Made by a program: the position numbers and the translations under genes. Source: Breoghania corrubedonensis (lineage in GTDB: Bacteria; Pseudomonadota; Alphaproteobacteria; Rhizobiales; Stappiaceae). From it: a DNA stretch of 64,000 bases. The stretch covers positions 1,618,078-1,682,077 of the forward strand of contig NZ_QAYG01000001.1 in NCBI RefSeq assembly GCF_003053845.1, in the 5' to 3' direction. Shown here one piece after another: positions 28,320 to 36,435 of the stretch (positions within the stretch are counted from its first letter, which is position 1; each line of letters starts with the position of its first letter). The notes beneath the pieces are model-generated. The model ran no database searches. It was given only the letters and a program-made list of their open reading frames with translations, and had not been told where the DNA came from.

Positions 28320-30200
28320 ATGGCGTGGAATGGTCGGTTGCAACCCTGGTTCGATCGGGCGAATTTCGTCATCAAACCCAGCCTCAAGACCCGTCTGGTC
28401 CTGATGTCGCTGTTCGTGGCGGCGCTGCCCATCGCACTGGTATCCTTCATGCTGGAGCACGAAGGGCAGGAAACGCTGACAGCGGAGAAGACCGACAAGC
28501 TCTTCGCCCTGACGCATATTCTGGATGAGGAGCTCGGGCCGGGCGGTTTCGACGGCCTGCTTGCCGATCTGCCTTCCGGGACATCCGACCGCGCGGCGGC
28601 CGTGCGCTATCTGAACGGCAAGCTGAGACGGATCACCGACGAGGTCGCCCATGCCGATCCTGGGGTCGGCGTCGGCTACTATTCCCGCAAGCTGGACGCG
28701 ATCATCAGTTACGGGCCGAGCGAGCAATATGGCGGAACCGTGGGCCAGAGCATCACGGCCGGCCATCCCGGACGCGAGGTTCTGGACACTGGCAATCCGA
28801 AGATCGCCTATGGCAGCATGGTGCGCGGCCAGGTGCTCAATGCCATGCTGCCGATCAAGCGCCATGGCGAGGTGACCGGTTACATCTGGGCCAACGAATT
28901 CACCGAGGCGGTGGAACGGCAGAAGGATGCGATCCGCGAGGCGGTAGGTTACGGCGTCGTCGCCGGATTGCTGCTGGCGCTGGTGGCAACCTTCTTCACG
29001 TCCCGGGGGCTCACCAACGACGTCAACCTGATCATCCGCAGCCTTGACCAGATGAAGGCCGACCTGCGGGTCACCGTTCCGCCGATGAAGAACGAGCTGG
29101 GTGACATCGGCAATGCCATCAACCGCATGGCCCAGGACCTGCTGGACGCCCGTTCGCTTACCGAAAACGTCCTGTCCTCGGTCGCCGACGGTATCATCGC
29201 CGTCGATCTGGAGGGTAATGTCCTGATGTTCAATCCGGCCGCCGAGGACCTCTACAACGTCGCCGGCAAGGATGTGATCGGGCGATCCTATCAGGAGCTG
29301 TTCGAGGAGCGAAAAGGCATGGCGAGCGTGATGCTCGACACGCTGAAGACCGGCCGTTCGCATATCGGCGAAAACCTCGAGATCGCCTCACTGGGGTCCG
29401 ATCGCAAGATCACGGCTTCCTCGTCCGTGCTGCGCAATGGCGAGGGGCAGTGGATCGGCGCCGTCGTGGTGCTCAAGGATGTCAGCGAGCGGGACCGGCT
29501 GATGGGGCAGGTGATGCGGGCCGACCGGCTGGCGGCGCTCGGCGAGCTGACCGCCGGCATCGCCCACGAAATCCGCAATCCGCTCACCTCCATCCGCGGC
29601 TTCATGCAATATCTGAGCGAGAACAACACGGTGGAGGAATGGCGTGAATATGCGCCTCTGATCATTCGTCAGGTCGACAATCTCAACCACATCATCGAAG
29701 GCCTGCTGGTGTTCGGACGGCCTTGGCCGCCACGTATCGCCAGGGTTCAGCTCAACCGACTGGTGGAGGAAATGGCCTTCCTGACCAAGGGCAAGTCCCG
29801 GGCGCGGATCGACCTCGATCTGGGCGACGATGTGCCGGTGATCGACGCTGACGGGGAAGCCCTCAAGCAGGTTCTGCTCAATCTCCTCATCAACGCGCTT
29901 CAGGCGATGGGTGACGAGGATTCGGGCGTCGTAACGGTCTCCACCCGCCGCAAGACCGACGAGGTCATGATCGCGGTCAAAGACAACGGTGTCGGTCTGC
30001 CCGACAAGTTCAAGGGCAAGGTCTTCGATCCCTTCTTCTCGACGAAACCCGCAGGCACCGGCCTCGGTCTGGCGATGGTGCTCCGGATCGTCGACGCCCA
30101 TCAGGGAACCATCACGTTCGAGAGCAAGGAAGGGGTCGGTACGACGGTGACCATATTGCTGCCTGTCGCACGAAAAAGCATCGAGGAGACAGTCTCTTGA
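28320..30200 (+). CDS. atoS: Sensor histidine kinase, AtoS-like
   Basis: 626 residues (E. coli AtoS 608). One membrane segment at ~26-46, a periplasmic sensor of ~160 residues, a second membrane segment at ~208-228, HAMP at ~228-280, PAS at ~283-390, and a HisKA/HATPase core with phospho-His416 in GIAHEIRNPLTS, N box LLNLLINALQAM and G boxes DNGVGLPD and GTGLGLAMV. ATG 28320 follows GGAGGGG at 28310-28316. Membrane-bound, predicted to phosphorylate the response regulator encoded immediately downstream. Confidence 0.9.
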   Translation: MAWNGRLQPWFDRANFVIKPSLKTRLVLMSLFVAALPIALVSFMLEHEGQETLTAEKTDKLFALTHILDEELGPGGFDGLLADLPSGTSDRAAAVRYLNGKLRRITDEVAHADPGVGVGYYSRKLDAIISYGPSEQYGGTVGQSITAGHPGREVLDTGNPKIAYGSMVRGQVLNAMLPIKRHGEVTGYIWANEFTEAVERQKDAIREAVGYGVVAGLLLALVATFFTSRGLTNDVNLIIRSLDQMKADLRVTVPPMKNELGDIGNAINRMAQDLLDARSLTENVLSSVADGIIAVDLEGNVLMFNPAAEDLYNVAGKDVIGRSYQELFEERKGMASVMLDTLKTGRSHIGENLEIASLGSDRKITASSSVLRNGEGQWIGAVVVLKDVSERDRLMGQVMRADRLAALGELTAGIAHEIRNPLTSIRGFMQYLSENNTVEEWREYAPLIIRQVDNLNHIIEGLLVFGRPWPPRIARVQLNRLVEEMAFLTKGKSRARIDLDLGDDVPVIDADGEALKQVLLNLLINALQAMGDEDSGVVTVSTRRKTDEVMIAVKDNGVGLPDKFKGKVFDPFFSTKPAGTGLGLAMVLRIVDAHQGTITFESKEGVGTTVTILLPVARKSIEETVS

Positions 30201-31579
30201 GAGACACCGCGACAACCGCCCTGATCGTCGACGACGACGAGGCGATCTGCCATATGCTGGCGCCGGTCTTTTCCCGCGAGGGGTTCAACGTCGTGACGGC
30301 GGGTGACGGAAAGGAAGGTCTGGAGGCCTTCCGCCGGCACCATCCCACCATCGTGCTGCTCGATATCCGCATGCCGCGGATGAACGGGCTGGAGGCGCTG
30401 AAGGCGATCATCGAGATCGATCCGAAGGCTACCGTCATCCTGATGACCGCGTTTGCCGAGGTCGGCACGGCGGTGCAGGCCATGCGCGACGGCGCCTTCG
30501 ACTACGTGATCAAGCCGTTCGACCTCGATGAGATCCGGCTGCTGGTGCGCCGCGCGCTGGAAATCAACACCATGCGCGCCGACATCGTTTCGCTCAGGCG
30601 CGAGCTGTCGGAGCGCTACGGTTCGGAAGGCATCCTGACCGACAACGCCCGCATGATCGAGTTGCGGGACACCATCAACAAGGTCGCTCGCAGTCAGGCG
30701 ACGGTTCTCGTCCATGGCGAGAGCGGGACCGGCAAGGAACTCGTCGCCGCCGCCATCCACTATGGCAGTCCGCGTTCCGAGGGGCCGTTCGTGCGCGTCA
30801 ATTGTGCTGCGATCCCGGAAGGTCTTCTCGAGAGCGAGTTCTTCGGGCACGAGAAGGGCGCCTTCACCGGGGCGGTGTCGCGCCGCCGGGGGCGGTTCGA
30901 GCAGGCCGAACACGGAACGCTGTTTCTCGACGAGATCGGCGAGATGCCGCGCGAGTTGCAGGTCAAGCTGTTGCGCGTGCTGCAGGAACGCGAGTTCGAG
31001 CGGGTTGGCGGCGAGAGCACGATCCGCACCGATGTGCGTGTGGTCGTCGCCACCAACCGGGATCTGGAGGCGATGGTGCGCGAGGGCACCTTCCGCCAGG
31101 ACCTGTTCTTCCGTCTGAACGTGGTGTCGCTGAAGACCATACCCCTGCGCGAGCGTCCGGAGGACATACAGCTTCTGGCGAACCACTTTCTTGAGCGCTT
31201 CTGCGCCGAAAATACCGTGACCATCCGCGGCTTCGACGACGCGGCGATGGAGTGCCTTCTGGCCTATTCGTGGCCCGGCAACGTGCGCGAACTCGCCAAT
31301 GCGGTGGAGCGTGCGGTCATCATGTGTACGACCCCGGTCATTCTTGTCGAGAATCTTCCCGAAAGCGTGGCGCAGGGAAGGGCGCCGCTCACCGACCCGA
31401 TGACCATGCCGGGAGCGGACGACATCCGGCCCCTGCGCGAGATGGTGGGCCGGTTCGAAGCCCATATCATCGAGATGGCGCTCGCGCAGAACGACGGCAA
31501 CCGGGCCCGCACCGCGCTCCAGCTCGGCATCAGCCGTCGCGCGTTGCAGTACAAGTTGCAGGATTACAGCATCAGCTGA
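30197..31579 (+). CDS. atoC: Sigma-54-dependent response regulator, AtoC-like
   Basis: 460 residues, the E. coli AtoC length. Receiver domain 1-125 with phospho-Asp56 in LLDIRMPRMNG and Lys106; AAA+ domain ~145-380 with Walker A GESGTGKE (174-181), the sigma-54 contact loop GAFTGA (221-226) and LDEIGEMP; a Fis-type helix-turn-helix at the end (NRARTALQLGISRRALQYKL). Start is TTG 30197, within the kinase stop (TTGA), so the pair is translationally coupled. Expected to activate the divergent atoDAEB operon. Confidence 0.92.
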   Translation: MRDTATTALIVDDDEAICHMLAPVFSREGFNVVTAGDGKEGLEAFRRHHPTIVLLDIRMPRMNGLEALKAIIEIDPKATVILMTAFAEVGTAVQAMRDGAFDYVIKPFDLDEIRLLVRRALEINTMRADIVSLRRELSERYGSEGILTDNARMIELRDTINKVARSQATVLVHGESGTGKELVAAAIHYGSPRSEGPFVRVNCAAIPEGLLESEFFGHEKGAFTGAVSRRRGRFEQAEHGTLFLDEIGEMPRELQVKLLRVLQEREFERVGGESTIRTDVRVVVATNRDLEAMVREGTFRQDLFFRLNVVSLKTIPLRERPEDIQLLANHFLERFCAENTVTIRGFDDAAMECLLAYSWPGNVRELANAVERAVIMCTTPVILVENLPESVAQGRAPLTDPMTMPGADDIRPLREMVGRFEAHIIEMALAQNDGNRARTALQLGISRRALQYKLQDYSIS

Positions 31580-32675
31580 TCCCGGGTTCCCGCGAGGCGC
31601 CGTGCGCACGGGATTTCACTGCGCCGCCGCGTTCGTACCAGCCTTTGGAGCGGTTGACGATCCACACCACCGACAGCATGACGGGAACCTCGATCAGCAC
31701 GCCGACGACGGTGGCGAGTGCCGCGCCTGAGTGGAAGCCGAACAGGCTGATGGCGGCGGCCACCGCCAGTTCGAAGAAGTTGGAAGCGCCGATCAGCGCC
31801 GAAGGTCCGGCCACGCAATGTTCCTCGCCGGAGAGGCGATTGAGCAGGTAGGCGAGGCCGGAGTTGAAATAGACCTGGATCAGGATCGGCACCGCCAGCA
31901 GCACGATGATGCCGGGCTGGGCGATGATCTGCTGGCCCTGAAAACCGAACAGCAGCACCAGCGTCGCCAGAAGCGCAACGAGCGAGATCGGTTGCAGGCG
32001 GGACAGCAGCCCGCTCAGCGCCGCTTCCCCGCGCCGCAGCATCTGGCGCCGGATGATCTGCGCGATGATCACCGGCACGACGATGTAGAGCACGACGGAG
32101 ATCACCAGCGTTTCCCAGGGCACGGTGATGGCCGAAAGCCCCAGCAGCAGCGCCACGACGGGGGCGAAGGCGACGACCATGATAGCGTCGTTCAGCGCCA
32201 CCTGCGTCAGTGTGAAATGCGGCTCGCCCTTCGTCAGGTTCGACCAGACGAAGACCATGGCGGTGCAGGGCGCCGCGGCCAGCAGGATCAGGCCGGCGAT
32301 GTAGCTGTCGATCTGGTCGGCGGGCAGCATCGGACGGAAGAGCCAGCCGATGAAGAGCCAGCCGAGAAGCGCCATGGAAAAGGGTTTCACCGCCCAGTTG
32401 ACGATCAGCGTCACACCGATGCCGCGCCAGTGCTTCGTCACGCCGGAAAGGGCCGCGAAGTCGATCTTCACCAGCATCGGGATGATCATCAGCCAGATCA
32501 GGAGAGCGACGGGCAGGTTCACCTTCGCAACCTCGATGGCGCCGATCTGGTGGAAGAATGAGGGGACGAGCTGGCCGAGGGCGATGCCGGCGACGATGCA
32601 CGCGAGCACCCATACGGTCAGAAAGCGTTCGAAGAGGCCCATTGCCGGTGCGGCGGGCGCAGTCGTGTCGGTCAT
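31572..32675 (-). CDS. acr3: Arsenite efflux permease, ACR3 family
   Basis: 367 residues, ten membrane segments, ACR3/ArsB-type-2 family. The conserved cysteine lies in AAAPCTAMVFVWSNLT and the C-terminal motif in GASNFFELAVA. Exports trivalent arsenite, driven by the proton gradient. It is the last gene of arsR-arsC-acr3, 24 bp after arsC, and its 3' end overlaps the convergent atoC gene by 8 bp. Confidence 0.93.
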   Translation of the reverse strand: MTDTTAPAAPAMGLFERFLTVWVLACIVAGIALGQLVPSFFHQIGAIEVAKVNLPVALLIWLMIIPMLVKIDFAALSGVTKHWRGIGVTLIVNWAVKPFSMALLGWLFIGWLFRPMLPADQIDSYIAGLILLAAAPCTAMVFVWSNLTKGEPHFTLTQVALNDAIMVVAFAPVVALLLGLSAITVPWETLVISVVLYIVVPVIIAQIIRRQMLRRGEAALSGLLSRLQPISLVALLATLVLLFGFQGQQIIAQPGIIVLLAVPILIQVYFNSGLAYLLNRLSGEEHCVAGPSALIGASNFFELAVAAAISLFGFHSGAALATVVGVLIEVPVMLSVVWIVNRSKGWYERGGAVKSRAHGASREPGIS

Positions 32676-32699
32676 GTCAGGAACGTCCGGAAAACGGGG

Positions 32700-33212
32700 T
32701 TATCGGGCAGGCTCGCGTTCGCTGCGGCCGATGTCGTCGAGGCGCCGCTTGAGCGCCAGACGATCGATCGAGGCGACGGGCAGGTTCAGGAGCAGCGAGA
32801 TGCGGGTCGACAGCATCCGGTAGGCTTCCGAAAAGGCAAGACGTCGTTCGCTTTCGTTGCCGGTCGCGGCTGCCGGATCGGGCACGCCCCAGTGCGCCGT
32901 CATCGGCTGGCCGGGCCAGATCGGGCAGGCCTCGGCGGCCGCCTGATCGCAGACGGTGAAGACGAAGTCCATCTTCGGGGCGCCGGGGACGGCGAACTCG
33001 TCCCAGCTCTTGGAGCGCAGACCGGCGGTGTCGTGACCGCGCCCGTTGAGCAGGTCGATGGCGAAAGGGTGTGGTTCGCCCTTCGGGTGCGAGCCGGCCG
33101 AGTAGGCATGGAAGCGGTTCTTGCCTTCGGCATTCAGGATCGTCTCGGCAATCAACGAGCGCGCGGAATTGCCGGTACACAGGAACAGCACGTTATAGAC
33201 CGGATCGGACAT
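32700..33212 (-). CDS. arsC: Arsenate reductase ArsC, low-molecular-weight phosphatase type
   Basis: 170 residues, LMWPTP fold. P-loop CTGNSARS at 12-19, FTVCDQAAAEACPIWPG with two further cysteines that would relay the disulfide. That arrangement is the thioredoxin-dependent type found with ACR3. The C-terminal ~25 residues are basic and extend past the usual end. ATG 33212 starts at the fold; the longer frame to 33287 overlaps arsR. Confidence 0.9.
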   Translation of the reverse strand: MSDPVYNVLFLCTGNSARSLIAETILNAEGKNRFHAYSAGSHPKGEPHPFAIDLLNGRGHDTAGLRSKSWDEFAVPGAPKMDFVFTVCDQAAAEACPIWPGQPMTAHWGVPDPAAATGNESERRLAFSEAYRMLSTRISLLLNLPVASIDRLALKRRLDDIGRSEREPAR

Positions 33213-33223
33213 GCGGGTCTCCT

Positions 33224-33562
33224 TCAGCAGGCGCAGGCGATTTCGTCGATGAGCGGTTTGCACAGGTCCTCGCGCCCGCCGCAGCAATCGCGAAGCAGGA
33301 AACCGAGCAGCCTGCGCAAGCCGTCCATGTCGGCGAAGTAGCGGATCGAGCGTCCCTGCCGCTCGTTGCGCACCAGCCCGGCGTTCAACAGGATCGACAG
33401 ATTGGACGAGAGCGTGTTCTGGCGGACGTCGAGAGCGGTGCCAATCTCGCCCGCCGCCATGCCGTCGTGCCCCGCCCGGATCAGCAGGCGGAAGACGTCG
33501 AGACGGATCGGCTGGCTGAGCGCAGCGAATGCGATGAGTGCATAGCTTCTATTTTTATCCAT
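33224..33562 (-). CDS. arsR: ArsR-family arsenic-responsive repressor
   Basis: 112 residues, winged helix with LSQPIRLDVFRLLIRAG, DVRQNTLSSNLSILLNAGLV (recognition helix) and GRSIRYFADMD beta-wing. The inducer cysteines are at the C-terminus (CC in RDCCGG, then C and CAC), unlike the E. coli CVC-in-helix type. The start codon is inside the operator-like inverted repeat. Represses arsR-arsC-acr3. Confidence 0.9.
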   Translation of the reverse strand: MDKNRSYALIAFAALSQPIRLDVFRLLIRAGHDGMAAGEIGTALDVRQNTLSSNLSILLNAGLVRNERQGRSIRYFADMDGLRRLLGFLLRDCCGGREDLCKPLIDEIACAC

Positions 33563-33588
33563 ATATCCAGAATTCTCGATATATGGAT
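33557..33588. promoter_or_regulatory. ArsR operator-like inverted repeat
   Basis: Perfect 11-bp arms ATCCATATATC (33557-33567) and GATATATGGAT (33578-33588) around a 10-bp spacer. The left arm includes the arsR start codon, so bound repressor would block the promoter start region and the RNA could fold over the ribosome site. Confidence 0.65.
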
Positions 33589-33622
33589 GTTTGTCAACCG
33601 GAATCTCCGGGGCCAAGGTTGC

Positions 33623-34669
33623 TCAACCGACGGTGTGGCGCTCCACCAGATGAACCGGAACGTCGAACCGGGTCGTCGGCGCGCCGGCCGGCCGTTTGAT
33701 CGCCTCCATGGTGGCGCGGGTGAGCTCCTCCAGCGACTGGCGGATGGTCGTGAGACCATGCGAGGCCCAGCCGGAGATGGGAGCGTCGTCGAAGCCGATC
33801 ACCGAGACATCGCCGGGCACGGAGAGGCCCAGCTCGAAGCGCGCGGTGTTGAGCACGCCCAGCGCGATCTCGTCCGTCACGCCGAAGATGCCGTCGTGTT
33901 CGATATGTGGGCCAAGATGAGGGCCGGGGCGGGCGAGCAGGGCGCGGGCGGCCTCCGCGCCGGTCTGATAAGAATTCGCGCCGTCCGCCCAGCGGGTGAC
34001 AGGAATGCCGCGCCGGTCCATCTCCGCGCAGAAGGCGTCGGCGCGTGCGGTCTTGGCGGAGGTCCGTGAGCCGGAGACGACGACGGCAACCTTCCGGCAT
34101 CCGGCTTGCGCCAGTCTCTCCGCCGCCAGTCGCCCACCCCGGGCAGAATCGCACAGGATCAGGTCGGCGAGCGTGCCCTCCGGCGGGTGCGGCCGATTGA
34201 TCAGAACCATGCGGGCACCGTTCTGCGCGCACAAGCGGATCAGTTCGTCCGGTGTGGCGCCCGACAGCAGAACCACCGTGCGCACCCGGTAATCGAGAAG
34301 CCGCGCCAGATCCTCCGAGACGTCGCCGCCGGTCCGGGCGGTGTTCATCAGCAGGCATTGCAGTCCGCGGGCATGCAGCGCCGAACTCAGCGCGTCGAGC
34401 TGCGCGGAAATATAGGGGTTCGCGAAATTGCCGCCGACCACGCCGACGAGGTCGGAGCGCTCCTGGTGCAGGGTGCGGGCGAGGCGGTTGACGCGGTAGC
34501 CCAGTTCCTCTGCGGCCGCGAGAATCCGGTGCCGCGCCGATTTCGACACCTGCGCGCCGGGGGTAAAGGCGCGCGAGACGGTCGAGCGCGAGACGCCGGC
34601 CCGCTCGGCGACGTCGGCGGCGGAGACGAAGCGCCCCAGCGCTGCGATCTTCGAGCCCGGGCATGTCAT
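33623..34669 (-). CDS. LacI-family transcriptional regulator
   Basis: 348 residues. Helix-turn-helix and hinge at 15-65 (SAADVAERAGVSRSTVSRAFTPGAQVSKSARHRILAAAEELGY), then a periplasmic-binding-like sensor domain with VVGGNFANPY, LSGATPDELI and VIGFDDAPISGWASHGLTTIRQ. It is the last gene of a six-gene minus-strand run with an ABC transporter, an MBL hydrolase and a phosphatase; its ATG overlaps the phosphatase stop by 4 bp. Probably controls that operon in response to the imported sugar or sugar-phosphate-like compound. Confidence 0.88.
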   Translation of the reverse strand: MTCPGSKIAALGRFVSAADVAERAGVSRSTVSRAFTPGAQVSKSARHRILAAAEELGYRVNRLARTLHQERSDLVGVVGGNFANPYISAQLDALSSALHARGLQCLLMNTARTGGDVSEDLARLLDYRVRTVVLLSGATPDELIRLCAQNGARMVLINRPHPPEGTLADLILCDSARGGRLAAERLAQAGCRKVAVVVSGSRTSAKTARADAFCAEMDRRGIPVTRWADGANSYQTGAEAARALLARPGPHLGPHIEHDGIFGVTDEIALGVLNTARFELGLSVPGDVSVIGFDDAPISGWASHGLTTIRQSLEELTRATMEAIKRPAGAPTTRFDVPVHLVERHTVG

Positions 34670-35259
34670 CGCGCGAGAAGGCCCAGTTCCAGAACCTCGT
34701 TCGCGAGCGCGACCATCGGCGGCAGCGGATGCGTATCGGCAAGTCCGCGCAGCTGGCGCAGATGTCTGATGGCGGCCTCAAGGCTCGGATATTTCGCTGC
34801 GCGGCGCCAATGCAGCCACAGCGCCAGCACGGTGACCGAGCGCGAGCGTCCGCCCCGGCAATGGACCAGCAGCCCACCCGGCCGGTGCGCCGGATAATGC
34901 GGCTTGCCTGTCGTGTAGAGCCGGGCGAGCCCGTCGATCAGCATCACGGCGGCCGCGAGCGTCTGCGGCGCGTTGCCGGGGCCATCCAGCATGCCGATCT
35001 GATAGCGGCGCATCTCGGTGTCGTCAGTGAGCTTCAGCGGTGCGGGAAAGATGTTCATCGCCAGATTGAGGCTTGCCGTGATCCCGGCGCCTGAAAGGGC
35101 TTTCGGCTCCTCGGCAGCCGTCAGGTTGCCGAGCCAGAACCGGTCGATGCCCGGTCCGACATCGTCGGCCACGGGGATCAGCAGCGGCAGAACATCCTCG
35201 CGCGCCTCCTCGGGAGGAACGAAGGCGGGAAGGGCGTGTCGTGTGGCAGACTTGGTCAT
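34666..35259 (-). CDS. Dual-specificity/tyrosine-type protein phosphatase fold enzyme
   Basis: 197 residues with the cysteine-phosphatase signature HCRGGRSRS: Cys134 and Arg140 in the exact C-x5-R spacing, and a candidate general acid Asp92 in MLDGPGN. Upstream IDRFWLGNLTAAEEPKALSGAGITASLNLA is the usual DSP beginning. No signal peptide, so cytoplasmic. Coupled to the LacI gene and behind an ABC transporter, it may dephosphorylate an imported metabolite, not a protein; this is inferred from context. ATG 35259 was used because the frame to 35361 runs through a hairpin repeat. Confidence 0.8.
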   Translation of the reverse strand: MTKSATRHALPAFVPPEEAREDVLPLLIPVADDVGPGIDRFWLGNLTAAEEPKALSGAGITASLNLAMNIFPAPLKLTDDTEMRRYQIGMLDGPGNAPQTLAAAVMLIDGLARLYTTGKPHYPAHRPGGLLVHCRGGRSRSVTVLALWLHWRRAAKYPSLEAAIRHLRQLRGLADTHPLPPMVALANEVLELGLLAR

Positions 35260-35321
35260 GAGAGGCCTTGTTGAGAATGATCCATGGGATGCGGCACGCG
35301 AGATAGTCTGTCGGATAACCG

Positions 35322-35362
35322 CTTGCTCCCCTCTCCCCCCTTGTGGGGGAGAGGGGAGCAAG
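35322..35362. repeat. Perfect 18-bp hairpin, dispersed intergenic palindrome type
   Basis: CTTGCTCCCCTCTCCCCC (35322-35339) is perfectly inverted at 35345-35362 with a 5-nt loop. It lies in the 150-bp gap between the MBL hydrolase and phosphatase genes of one operon. Sequences with CTCCCCCTTGTGGGGGAG at the tip are frequent intergenic palindromes in alphaproteobacteria. In RNA it would be a very stable processing or attenuation site. Confidence 0.7.
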
Positions 35363-35409
35363 TGGCGCCTTTTCGGCGGTGGGTATGCCCGCCCCCGGCA
35401 TCCGCTTTC

Positions 35410-36435
35410 CTACACATCGACCTCGCTCTCGCGCACCAGCCTGTCGCCGAGCGCTGCGACGAGCCGGGGCGCGGCGGCGAGGTCGACGAAGGCGGGCAGG
35501 ATCCGCTCCGCTTGCGTGTCTTGCGAAAGCGCGATCATGTCGCAAAGCCGGGGGTGGACGTTCCAGCCCATCCAGCGCGCGCGGGCCTCGCCGATCATCG
35601 CATGGGCCGGGCTCGTCCTCGGCACGTGGCTTGAGAAGATGAAGCGGAAACCGTCGCGCGCGCAAAGGGCGGCGGGAAGCCCGTTCTCGGCGTTGGAGCC
35701 GCTCGCCACGATGATCTGGTCCGGCCGAGCGGTTTCCGCATCTGCGAGGGGCGGGGTCGTGCCCGTCAGCCGTTCGGTTTCCTCCGCAACCACCCGGCAG
35801 GCACGAACCTTCAGGCCAAGCGCGGAAAGAGCGGCGACCATCTCCGGTCCGCGCCCGTTGGAGGGACAGGGCAGCACGGCCCCGTCTCGGGCTTCGCGGG
35901 CCAGAAGGCCGATCTGGTCGGCAAGTGCGGCATCGCGGTCGCCGTAGGAGGCATCGGCCAGAACGGTCGCGGTCTTCGGGAACGGATCGCAGGCAAGAAG
36001 CGGGCCTTCGGTCGAGAAGTCGCCGGTATAGAGAAATCCGCCGCGTTCCGTTTCAAACCGCATCCAGATGCCGCCCGGCGCATGGCCGGCGCGTCCCGTG
36101 GTGACCGTCAGGCCCAGAACGTCGGTTTGCCCGCGCTCGCAAAGCACGCGCGCATCGGCCGGGCGGAACCCGTCGGGCAGGCGGGCGAGCGTTTCCGCGC
36201 TGGCAAAGACCGGCGGATTGCCGATCTCGTCCAGCCGGTCAAGCCCGCCGACATGGTCCACATGGCCATGGCTCAGCAGCACCGCGTCGATCGCTCCGGC
36301 GCGGGAAAGATCGGGACGCTCGCCCGTCTCCAGCCCGTCGCCGAGGTCGAGCAGCAGTCGCCGGCCCTCGATCTCCAGCAGGAACACGGCGGCTGCCTTG
36401 CGGCCCAAACCGCTGATCGCGGTCAATCGCGCCAT
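35410..36435 (-). CDS. Metallo-beta-lactamase-fold hydrolase, beta-CASP-like
   Basis: 341 residues. MBL metal motif SHGHVDH (H56-x-H58-x-D60-H61), then histidine in RAGHAPGG and Asp in LYTGDFSTEGPLL, completing a two-metal site. The later ASYGDRD and IIVASGSNAENG segments resemble the beta-CASP nucleic-acid processing branch (STYGDR and VASSGM-type motifs), although phosphodiester hydrolases of small molecules share the core. It overlaps the permease gene by 13 bp. Cytoplasmic; substrate unknown, probably a phosphoester given the phosphatase neighbour. Confidence 0.75.
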   Translation of the reverse strand: MARLTAISGLGRKAAAVFLLEIEGRRLLLDLGDGLETGERPDLSRAGAIDAVLLSHGHVDHVGGLDRLDEIGNPPVFASAETLARLPDGFRPADARVLCERGQTDVLGLTVTTGRAGHAPGGIWMRFETERGGFLYTGDFSTEGPLLACDPFPKTATVLADASYGDRDAALADQIGLLAREARDGAVLPCPSNGRGPEMVAALSALGLKVRACRVVAEETERLTGTTPPLADAETARPDQIIVASGSNAENGLPAALCARDGFRFIFSSHVPRTSPAHAMIGEARARWMGWNVHPRLCDMIALSQDTQAERILPAFVDLAAAPRLVAALGDRLVRESEVDV

